NCBI GenBank assembly: GCA_030605305.1
Contig: JAUWIO010000062.1
Location: 1-5,912 of the forward strand
Source of the DNA: Actinomycetes bacterium
GTDB taxonomy: Bacteria > Actinomycetota > Aquicultoria > CAJVYJ01 > JAUVQD01
Length of the DNA stretch: 5,912 bases
Reading direction: 5' to 3'
Shown here in pieces: positions 1 to 5,057 of the stretch; the first letter of the stretch is position 1; the number at the start of each line of letters is the position of its first letter. The notes under the pieces were generated by a model, which had not been told where the DNA came from, searched no databases, and saw nothing but the letters and a program-made list of their open reading frames with translations. The position numbers were made by a program, and so were the translations under genes.

Positions 1-344
1 CAGAAGGGAAGGTGTCGCTCCGGGCTATGGTCGGCGGCGGCATCGATCCGGAGGCCGCACTCCACAGTGACGCCGAGACGCTCGACACAGTCCAGCGCGA
101 GCTGCGCGCCATGATGGGCATTACTAAGGATCCTGAGTTCACGCACATCATCCGCCATGAAAAGGCGATCCCGCAATATATGGTGGGGCATGGTGATCGG
201 TTGGCCCGGATAGAGGAAGCGATCGACCGACACGCCGGCCTCTTTGTCACCGGGAATGCCTATCGCGGAGTCAGCTTCAACGATTGCGTCGTCAACGCCC
301 ATAAGACCGCCGGGCGGGTCCTCGATTACGCCGGGAGTTCCTAG
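1..344 (+). CDS. hemY: Protoporphyrinogen/coproporphyrinogen oxidase (HemY/CgoX family), C-terminal part
   Basis: This is the 3' end of a gene that starts before the window; the frame is open from base 3 and stops with TAG at 342-344. About 114 residues are visible. The stretch EGKVSLRAMVGGG followed near the end by TGNAYRGVSFNDCV is the signature of the C-terminal FAD-binding part of the HemY/CgoX flavoenzymes. These oxidise protoporphyrinogen IX or, in Gram-positive bacteria, coproporphyrinogen III with O2 in late heme synthesis. They belong to the amine-oxidase-like FAD superfamily. The internal GTG at 12 is not a start, because the family continues well upstream. The stop overlaps the stop of the convergent diiron protein gene, and no terminator lies between them. 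Which of the two substrates is used cannot be told from this fragment. Confidence 0.9.
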   Translation, partial: EGKVSLRAMVGGGIDPEAALHSDAETLDTVQRELRAMMGITKDPEFTHIIRHEKAIPQYMVGHGDRLARIEEAIDRHAGLFVTGNAYRGVSFNDCVVNAHKTAGRVLDYAGSS

Positions 345-859
345 CTAAAGAGCCAGCCGCCGCCTTCTTCAAAGTAATAGGATTGGTCTTCCAAGTATTT
401 CTTTGACGCCGCTAAAAGTTTGTAGTGTCCCTGTTCCTCTTGTGCGAGGAATCCAAAAAACTGCTTGAGCCTATCATCCATGCTGCTCTTCTCGACACTC
501 GCGTACATCTCGTAACCCTCTTTTTCACTTTTCATAGCCAGATCGTAAGCGTCGATATCGGTCATGTCCCGCTCCTTACCGATATGTCCCGCGTGCCGGG
601 ATTCGTCGAGGAACGTGTCCACCCGGTCGGATAAAGATAGAGCGCATTCTGACTCGAGGTCGAATTCGCCGCCACCCAAAAGGTGCTGGTTAAACTGATC
701 GATCTTGCGGATATGTTCGACCTCTTCATCCGCCAAAAAGACCAGAGCTTTCCTGGCAAAACGATCAGTGGCTGCCTCGGCAGCCTCCCGATAATGCTTC
801 TCGCCTTTCTTTTCGTATTCGTGAGCGAACCTCAGTGCGTCACAGTAGGCTTGATCCAT
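341..859 (-). CDS. Ferritin-like/rubrerythrin-type diiron protein without rubredoxin domain
   Basis: A 172-residue soluble protein of the rubrerythrin/ferritin-like four-helix family. Diiron ligands are visible as two matching sets: E16 in ExxGxxxY with E46xxH49, then E112 in ExxGxxxY with E142xxH145. Each residue of the second set lies exactly 96 residues after its partner, as expected for a duplicated two-helix unit. The C-terminal tail (YLED...YFEEGGG) is typical of stand-alone ferritin-family proteins related to rubrerythrin. The only cysteines are C6 and C72, so there is no rubredoxin CxxC electron-transfer domain. The family reduces peroxide or handles iron in anaerobes and microaerophiles; the exact substrate here is inferred, not seen. 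The ATG at 857-859 follows an AGGGAG Shine-Dalgarno with 8 bases between. The gene appears monocistronic, with its own promoter at 922-950. Confidence 0.85.
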   Translation of the reverse strand: MDQAYCDALRFAHEYEKKGEKHYREAAEAATDRFARKALVFLADEEVEHIRKIDQFNQHLLGGGEFDLESECALSLSDRVDTFLDESRHAGHIGKERDMTDIDAYDLAMKSEKEGYEMYASVEKSSMDDRLKQFFGFLAQEEQGHYKLLAASKKYLEDQSYYFEEGGGWLFS

Positions 860-921
860 GATGAGAACTCCCTATGTCTCTCAGAAAAGTTTACGTCAGG
901 CTATCGGTCGTTAGGACTCGC

Positions 922-950
922 ATTATAAACGAATTCGCGCACACCGTTAA
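922..950 (-). promoter_or_regulatory. Predicted sigma-70-type promoter of the diiron protein gene
   Basis: On the minus strand, TTAACG (950-945, 4 of 6 to consensus) is followed after 17 bases by a perfect TATAAT (927-922). Transcription would start near 915, giving a leader of about 55 bases before the ATG at 859. The -35 lies inside the palindrome CGTTAACG (945-952), and a second palindrome, CGAATTCG (930-937), sits in the spacer. Either could be a regulator site, but short palindromes also occur by chance. Confidence 0.6.
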
Positions 951-989
951 CGCGTCCTATCCGACCACTTTTCTAGAGTATTCCCAAAT

Positions 990-1017
990 TGGACAAATAA
1001 TCACTTGTCGATATAGT
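990..1017 (+). promoter_or_regulatory. Predicted promoter of the aldolase gene
   Basis: TGGACA (990-995, 5 of 6) and TATAGT (1012-1017, 5 of 6) are separated by 16 bases. The start would be near 1024, about 88 bases before the aldolase ATG. The spacer and -35 are covered by an imperfect palindrome at 992-1009 (GACAA...TTGTC). A second, weaker candidate lies downstream at 1045-1073 (TCTACA, 17 bases, GATAAT). Either or both may be used. Confidence 0.45.
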
Positions 1018-1111
1018 TGGTAAGCGATAGGTTCGGGCTCCGGGTCTACAGGAGTTTTAACCGATAAGATAATAGGAACAAGACAAGCAGAACACTAGAT
1101 GAGGTGATCCT

Positions 1112-2020
1112 ATGCTACGAACAGCCCCGGCAACGAGGCTCAATGAACTTGATCTAAACCAGGGAAAACTGGTCCGTCTCCATAGGCTTCTATTTGAGCA
1201 TGGTCCCGGAAATGGGACCTTACTCCTTCTCCCGATCGACCAGGGACTCGAGCACGGACCGGTCGATTTCTTCCCGAATCCTGACAGCGCGGACCCCGAG
1301 TTCCAGTTTCGCCTGGCAGCTGAGGGTGGCTTTTCCGGAATTGCTCTGCACATCGGCCTGGCCCAGAAGTACATGCGCAAGTATGCGGGAAGGGTGCCCC
1401 TGGTTCTGAAGATCAACGGCAAGACGACAATACCCAATGATGACCAGGCTTTTTCACCACTGACCGCTTCGGTAGAGGATGCTGTACGACTTGGAGCCGA
1501 CGCCATCGGTTACACCCTTTATGTGGGCTCAGCGATGCAAGGCGAAGACCTAGCGCAGCTGTCGGCCGTCAGGGAAGAAGCTGAGCGCTTCGGTATGCCG
1601 CTGATCGTCTGGTCGTATCCTCGCGGCGCCGACATTGAGGAGAAGGGCGGACGGGATGCGCTTTACGCTATCGATTATGCTGCCCGAGTCGCTTGTGAGA
1701 TGGGCGCCGATGTCGTTAAGCTCAATTTTCCAAAGTTGGGGTCGGCAAAATCGCCGGCGCAGCCTGCACCTTACGACGGCTTGAAGCTCTCGCTTCGAGA
1801 GGCGGTAGAAAAGATCGTGTCATCAGCCGGACGGACACTTGTCCTCTTCTCTGGGGGCAGCAAACTCGACGACGAAGATCTGCTTGAGAAAGCGACCATG
1901 GCAATGGAGTGCGGCGCCACGGGTCTGATATTCGGGCGCAACCTTTGGCAGCGCGACTTTGATAATGGGATGGAGATATCAAAGCGGATGCACGAAGTCT
2001 TGGGTCGCTTCGGGGACTAA
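1112..2020 (+). CDS. fbaB: Class I fructose-bisphosphate aldolase, archaeal/FbaB (DhnA) type
   Basis: A 302-residue TIM-barrel aldolase of the DeoC/FbaB/LacD superfamily that interconverts fructose 1,6-bisphosphate with dihydroxyacetone phosphate and glyceraldehyde 3-phosphate in glycolysis/gluconeogenesis. The catalytic parts are all visible. PIDQGLEHGP (41-50) is the first-strand motif. VWSYPRG (166-172) carries W167 and Y169, the likely acid/base tyrosine by comparison with the archaeal enzyme. GADVVKLNFP holds K203 as the Schiff-base lysine. SGGSK (247-251) and FGRN (274-277) form the phosphate-binding loops. Length is normal for the family. The ATG follows GAGGTGA with 4 bases between, a clear ribosome binding site. 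The gene stands alone: it has its own upstream promoter region and a strong terminator at 2039-2079. Related DeoC-fold enzymes (for example 2-amino-3,7-dideoxy-heptulosonate synthases) share the fold, so the exact substrate is likely but not certain. Confidence 0.9.
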   Translation: MLRTAPATRLNELDLNQGKLVRLHRLLFEHGPGNGTLLLLPIDQGLEHGPVDFFPNPDSADPEFQFRLAAEGGFSGIALHIGLAQKYMRKYAGRVPLVLKINGKTTIPNDDQAFSPLTASVEDAVRLGADAIGYTLYVGSAMQGEDLAQLSAVREEAERFGMPLIVWSYPRGADIEEKGGRDALYAIDYAARVACEMGADVVKLNFPKLGSAKSPAQPAPYDGLKLSLREAVEKIVSSAGRTLVLFSGGSKLDDEDLLEKATMAMECGATGLIFGRNLWQRDFDNGMEISKRMHEVLGRFGD

Positions 2021-2038
2021 TAGAAACCTTCATGAACG

Positions 2039-2079
2039 AAGAAGCCGGACACACTTGTTGGTGTGTCCGGCTTCTTTTT
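2039..2079 (+). terminator. Strong intrinsic terminator after the aldolase gene
   Basis: A perfect 16-bp stem (2039-2054 with 2061-2076) encloses the loop TTGTTG. The U-tract begins within the stem end and runs to 2079. It lies 18 bases past the aldolase stop. On the opposite strand the hairpin is followed only by TTCGTTC, so it would act weakly at best for the convergent FKBP gene, which has no better terminator of its own. Confidence 0.93.
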
Positions 2080-2103
2080 ATTCAAACTATCGAAGAGCCG
2101 GCT

Positions 2104-2538
2104 CTACGCGGCTTTCTGAACGATGTCGATCAGCTCGACCTCGAAGTTCATGTCACGGCCGGCTAGGGGGTGATTGAGATCGAACGTCACTGAATCATCA
2201 TTCGTCTCGACCACCTCCGCGATGACGAGTTGTCCGTCGGCAGTCTGGATCTCTACCGCCTCACCTTGCTTGACTTCCTGCTCGCCCAGCACCTGACGGG
2301 GGACTACCCGGATCAGATCGTCCCGGCGTTCTCCGTAGCCGTTCTCCGGGGTTACCGAGATCTTGCGCTTGTCGCCTGGATCCAGACCTACCACACCCTC
2401 GTCGATTGCCGATATCACCTGACCGTCTCCAACCGTGAACTCGACCGGTTCGTCCGACAAGCTATCGTCGAACTGGTCACCGCTTAGCAGTTCACCATGA
2501 TAATGTATTCGTACCACGTCTCCTCTATCGACTGTCAT
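2104..2538 (-). CDS. FKBP-type peptidyl-prolyl cis-trans isomerase, SlyD-like
   Basis: A 144-residue cytoplasmic FKBP that would catalyse prolyl cis-trans isomerisation and act as a chaperone. The FKBP part is split in the SlyD manner: residues 1-70 hold the core strands (VRIHYHGELLSG, then EGVVGLDPGDKRKISV and the flap ENGYGE). Roughly 74-118 is the inserted insert-in-flap chaperone domain. The chain closes with FDLNHPLAGRDMNFEVELIDI, where HPLAG (123-127) is the family hallmark. The His/Cys-rich metal-binding tail of E. coli SlyD is absent; the protein ends soon after in QKAA. The frame stays open upstream to 2715, but the start at 2536-2538 is fixed by a full AGGAGGTG site and by the usual N-terminus (TVDRGDVVRIHY). 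The gene is divergent from the cupin-SOD operon and convergent with the aldolase gene. Confidence 0.92.
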   Translation of the reverse strand: MTVDRGDVVRIHYHGELLSGDQFDDSLSDEPVEFTVGDGQVISAIDEGVVGLDPGDKRKISVTPENGYGERRDDLIRVVPRQVLGEQEVKQGEAVEIQTADGQLVIAEVVETNDDSVTFDLNHPLAGRDMNFEVELIDIVQKAA

Positions 2539-2545
2539 AGAAAAG

Positions 2546-2553
2546 CACCTCCT
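2546..2553 (-). promoter_or_regulatory. Strong ribosome binding site of the FKBP gene
   Basis: Minus-strand AGGAGGTG is an almost full anti-16S match, with AGGAGG 9 bases before the ATG at 2538. It rules out the longer reading frame that begins at 2715. Confidence 0.85.
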
Positions 2554-2565
2554 CGCGAGTTTCTT

Positions 2566-2609
2566 CCAAGAAGCAGTGCCATTAAACCAATAATCACGGA
2601 CCTTCTTGG
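2566..2609. repeat. 8-bp inverted repeat in the FKBP/cupin divergent gap
   Basis: CCAAGAAG (2566-2573) and CTTCTTGG (2602-2609) are perfect inverted copies with 28 bases between them. The left arm also lies in a local imperfect palindrome, TTCTTCCAAGAA (2561-2572). It sits between the two divergent starts, where a shared operator could be. I saw no convincing -35/-10 pair for either gene in this 100-base gap. Confidence 0.3.
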
Positions 2610-2623
2610 GGAATAAACCGCCT

Positions 2624-2630
2624 GAGGAGG
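2624..2630 (+). promoter_or_regulatory. Ribosome binding site that sets the cupin start
   Basis: GAGGAGG ends 8 bases before the ATG at 2639, and a second GGAGG (2631-2635) is too close to serve. This favours the ATG over the in-frame TTG at 2606, whose extra eleven residues would be read from the binding site itself. Confidence 0.8.
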
Positions 2631-2638
2631 GGAGGTAT

Positions 2639-3001
2639 ATGACCGATTTTGACGAAAACATCTTTGCTGATCCCCGTCGTCTCGAGGGGGATGCACGCGC
2701 GCATCGTTTCGACATGTTGTTGCGGTCTCCACGGACGGCTGTGATGGTGGCGTCACTGCCACCTGGTGAGACGGCAGCTAGGCGGGACGCGACCGATGCG
2801 CGCGCTGACCGGGTCGTCTATCTTATCGAAGGAGAGGCTCGTGGGAGCGTCGGGGGGCGAGAACAATCGCTTGATGCGGGACAATTGCTGATGATACCCG
2901 CCGGGCGGCCGTTCCAGCTGACAAATACCGGTTCGAACCGCTTGTTGTACTTGGATTTTATCGCTTCGGAAACTACAGAGAAGAGAGGGGACCTGCTGTG
3001 A
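2639..3001 (+). CDS. Small single-domain cupin lacking the metal-binding histidines
   Basis: A 120-residue protein with one small beta-barrel of the cupin type. The first motif region is PPGETAARRDATDARADRVVYLIEGEARG (split here as PPGETAARRD at 41-50 and VVYLIEGEARG at 59-69). The second is GQLLMIPAGRPFQLTN (81-96). The shape matches cupin motifs G(X)5HXH...E...G and G(X)5PXG(X)2H(X)3N, but all three histidines are replaced. The first motif carries R/D/A residues, and F92 stands where PAGxxH has His. The only histidine is H22, outside the barrel. It therefore probably binds no canonical metal and may be a structural, ligand-sensing or partner-binding cupin. Its stop overlaps the SOD start (GTGA), so the two are very likely co-translated. 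Function is unknown beyond fold. Confidence 0.8.
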   Translation: MTDFDENIFADPRRLEGDARAHRFDMLLRSPRTAVMVASLPPGETAARRDATDARADRVVYLIEGEARGSVGGREQSLDAGQLLMIPAGRPFQLTNTGSNRLLYLDFIASETTEKRGDLL

Positions 3002-3603
3002 AGACGACCAAGGCACCGCGAGAATTCGCTTTGGAGCAATTGCCTGAAGGCATCTCTCGCAAGAATATTGACGACCACTTCTCGCTCTACAAGGGTTACA
3101 TCAGTAAATTTAATGAGATCGAGGAGCATCTTGAGCGGACTGCAAAGTCCGGTAATGCAAGCTACAGCCCTTATCGGGCACTCAAACGCGAACAGCTCTT
3201 CACGGCTGACGCGATTCGCCTGCACGAAGCGTACTTTGACGTTCTCGGAGGCGAGGGCCGGTGTGAGGGGACGATCTTAGAGTGGATAGACATGGATTTC
3301 GGCTCTTTTGAGAACTGGGCGGACGATCTTCGCGCTACCGCTATGTCTGCTCGGGGCTGGGCGGTACTCGCTTACGATGTGGTCGATGGATGCGTGCGCA
3401 ACTATCTGGCGGATATTCATTCCGACGCTGTCTGGGCGGCGCAGCCATTGATCGTACTCGACGTCTACGAACACGCTTACTACATGGATTTTGGACCCGA
3501 CCGGGCCGCTTATATCGAGAGCTGGCTACAGAATGTCAACTGGGAGCGGGCGAATGCGGCTATCAGGCGCTTGTCGATCGAGGAGGCCAGAAAGGCCGCT
3601 TAG
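2998..3603 (+). CDS. Fe/Mn-family superoxide dismutase (divergent subfamily)
   Basis: A 201-residue protein of the iron/manganese superoxide dismutase family (2 O2- + 2 H+ to H2O2 + O2), apparently cytoplasmic. The metal ligands are visible: H27 in DDHFSLYKGY, H76 in RLHEAYF, then D155 and H159 in LDVYEHAYY. Y34 fits the gateway tyrosine. The C-terminus (DRAAYIESWLQNVNWE) is typical. The N-terminal helix reads HxxLYxGYxxKxNEI instead of the usual HxxKHHxxY, which places it in a divergent bacterial subfamily. The second-shell Gln is absent: A72 stands at the Fe-type position (His minus 4). I140, with H141 next to it, stands at the Mn/His-type position. Start is GTG at 2998, overlapping the cupin stop by four bases, with AGAGGGG seven bases upstream. 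Activity is likely but not certain given the altered second shell. Confidence 0.88.
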   Translation: MKTTKAPREFALEQLPEGISRKNIDDHFSLYKGYISKFNEIEEHLERTAKSGNASYSPYRALKREQLFTADAIRLHEAYFDVLGGEGRCEGTILEWIDMDFGSFENWADDLRATAMSARGWAVLAYDVVDGCVRNYLADIHSDAVWAAQPLIVLDVYEHAYYMDFGPDRAAYIESWLQNVNWERANAAIRRLSIEEARKAA

Positions 3604-3612
3604 GGTTTTTGG

Positions 3613-4785
3613 CTAGCGATAGGTGGCGGCTTGCAGGTGCGCGAAAGGCGCCACCCATTTATCGTTGACCGTGATCCCGAAATGAAGGTGGGGCGGGGTC
3701 GGTTCGGCATCGCCGCTGTCCCCCATGTACCCGATAAGCTGGCCCGCTTTGACCCGAACACCCGGGGCGATACCCGGTGCGTATGCTGCTTGTGCGCCGC
3801 CAAGCCCATCGTCGGAACCACGGGTGTCGTTGTTAAGGTGGGCGTAATAGTAATCGACACCCTGGTCGTCGATGATATGCAGGCGAAAACCGCCGATGCG
3901 GCTATTGCCGAACTGTTCGCCGATGACTCCATCAGAGACGGCGACCAGGGGCGTCCCTTTCACTCCGAAGATATCCGTACCTTGGTGGCCGGAGGGATTT
4001 CCGGCCCTCGCAAAGCCCCAGTCATTGATATAGCTGCTGACATAGGCCGACGGGATCGGGAAGAAGATATCGATCGTCAGGGTTTCCGGCCAATCCCCGA
4101 CGCGCTTTTGGCGCGCCAGCGCTTCGGCGGCCAGACGGGCTTTAAGCTCTTTCTTCTCCACTCGCTCGCGCTGAAGGTCCTCGATGTCCTGACCCAGGGT
4201 CCCGATCAGCTCCTGTTGAACAACAAGGAGTCGTTGTATTTCGCTTTGCTTCAACTCCAGAGCCGAGATAAGCCGGCTCTGATCTTCTTTTTTCGCCTTC
4301 AGTTCGTCCCGGCGCTCCTTAACCAGGGCCCTGAGGCGTTTAGTGGATTGAAGCACTCCCGCTTGGCGCCGGTTGAGCTTGACTAGAAAGTCCAAGCGGG
4401 TGATGAGGTCGGTAAAGCTTCGCGTTCCCAGGACGACCTCGAAGAAGTAGATATCGCCATCGCGGTAGGTGAACACACTCAGTTCGTCGAGGAGCCCCTG
4501 ATAATATATCTGTTGCTCGACAAGGCTGTTAAGTTCGCGCTCCGAATGAGCGACGGCATTTTCTATTTCCTGGAGATTGGCGTACTCTTCCTGGTACTCA
4601 GCGACGAGTTTGTCGAGGGCCTCTCTAAACTTAACAATATTGTCTTGTGCAGTTTCCGAGGCAGTTTTTTTATCTTCGATGGAGTCTGATATCTCTTCAA
4701 TCTCGTTGTCGACGGGCGCCGCGATAATGACGGTTGTGGTAATACAAAATGAGAGCAAGACGAGGAAAGCAACGATCTTCATCAT
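3613..4785 (-). CDS. Secreted coiled-coil M23 peptidase (murein hydrolase or its activator)
   Basis: A 390-residue exported protein. Residues 1-23 form a signal peptide (MMKIVAF... ending IAA). About 26-100 and 130-230 are heptad-rich coiled coil, joined by a segment with VLGTRSFTDLITRLDFL that resembles the PcsB/EnvC/RipC hairpin. The C-terminal 120 or so residues are an M23 (LytM-type) zinc endopeptidase with complete ligands: H267xxxD271 (GHQGTDIFG), H316 (YYAHL) and HLH at 366-368. It likely cuts peptidoglycan cross-links during division or growth, with the coiled coil controlling access; EnvC-type relatives lacking these ligands are only activators. The start is uncertain. I chose ATG 4785 because it gives a clean signal peptide and an AGGA lies 14 bases upstream. 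ATG 4821 and GTG 4854 are in frame and also lack a good Shine-Dalgarno. It converges on the SOD gene. Confidence 0.88.
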   Translation of the reverse strand: MMKIVAFLVLLSFCITTTVIIAAPVDNEIEEISDSIEDKKTASETAQDNIVKFREALDKLVAEYQEEYANLQEIENAVAHSERELNSLVEQQIYYQGLLDELSVFTYRDGDIYFFEVVLGTRSFTDLITRLDFLVKLNRRQAGVLQSTKRLRALVKERRDELKAKKEDQSRLISALELKQSEIQRLLVVQQELIGTLGQDIEDLQRERVEKKELKARLAAEALARQKRVGDWPETLTIDIFFPIPSAYVSSYINDWGFARAGNPSGHQGTDIFGVKGTPLVAVSDGVIGEQFGNSRIGGFRLHIIDDQGVDYYYAHLNNDTRGSDDGLGGAQAAYAPGIAPGVRVKAGQLIGYMGDSGDAEPTPPHLHFGITVNDKWVAPFAHLQAATYR

Positions 4786-4881
4786 GGAAGCGTTATAGAT
4801 CCTGTTAATCTTACTCACCATCCCAACAAATCTGGGATCAAATCGTGAAAACACTTAGGCGGTAGCATCGGTTAACCTCAG

Positions 4882-4890
4882 ATTATAGCA
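4882..4890 (-). promoter_or_regulatory. Predicted extended -10 promoter of the M23 peptidase gene
   Basis: Minus-strand TGCTATAAT is a perfect extended -10 (TGn plus TATAAT). No good -35 lies 17 bases upstream, as is usual for this promoter type. Transcription would begin near 4875, inside the palindrome GGTTAACC (4870-4877). The leader would be about 90 bases for the ATG at 4785, or 20 for the GTG at 4854. Confidence 0.55.
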
Positions 4891-4942
4891 CACTCGACCT
4901 CGCGCAAGAGCGAAGCGCTTCTGGTCTTCTCGCGGGGAAAAC

Positions 4943-4971
4943 TTGTCTTTGTCTGCCTCGTCTTATATATT
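4943..4971 (+). promoter_or_regulatory. Predicted promoter of the membrane-anchored protein gene
   Basis: TTGTCT (4943-4948, 4 of 6) and TATATT (4966-4971, 5 of 6) are separated by 17 bases. Transcription would begin near 4978, giving a leader of about 80 bases that contains the nested inverted repeats at 4987-5035. Confidence 0.5.
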
Positions 4972-4986
4972 AAGTCCGCCGCGACC

Positions 4987-5035
4987 GGGCCGTCTATCGG
5001 CCATAATGGCCGATTTTCTCTAGTCTGAACGGCCC
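4987..5035 (+). promoter_or_regulatory. Nested inverted repeats in the 5' leader of the membrane protein gene
   Basis: The inner repeat is ATCGGCCAT-A-ATGGCCGAT (4996-5014), a perfect 9-bp palindrome around one base, followed by TTTCTCT. The outer repeat is GGGCCGT (4987-4993) with ACGGCCC (5029-5035), enclosing the inner one. The right outer arm and its flank (GGCCCATTAT, 5031-5040) could instead pair with ATAATGGCC (5003-5011) with one bulged C, so two exclusive folds are possible. The structure ends 12 bases before the AGGAG site at 5048. It could be an RNA control element, an attenuator-like hairpin or a protein operator; no known riboswitch class was recognised. Confidence 0.45.
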
Positions 5036-5057
5036 ATTATCATTTTTAGGAGAGCAT

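Noticed and set aside
1057..1506. A 149-residue minus-strand open frame over the aldolase start
   Set aside because: It is rich in Ser/Arg/Pro with no family pattern and overlaps the aldolase gene, whose catalytic motifs are complete.
2094..2105. 12-bp palindrome AGAGCCGGCTCT at the FKBP 3' end as a terminator
   Set aside because: It has no loop and no U-tract on either strand, so it cannot act as an intrinsic terminator as it stands.
2539..2715. An N-terminal extension of the FKBP gene of 59 residues
   Set aside because: The full AGGAGGTG site and the normal FKBP N-terminus place the start at 2538; the extension reads through the divergent gap and the cupin start region and has low-complexity, non-family sequence.
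3631..4386. A 251-residue open frame on the plus strand inside the M23 gene
   Set aside because: It is the antisense of a well-supported M23 coding region, has no domain signature and no matching ribosome binding site.
4912..4921. Palindrome GAAGCGCTTC as an operator
   Set aside because: Ten bases of GC-rich symmetry can arise by chance, and it lies upstream of both predicted -10 elements without a repeated copy nearby.
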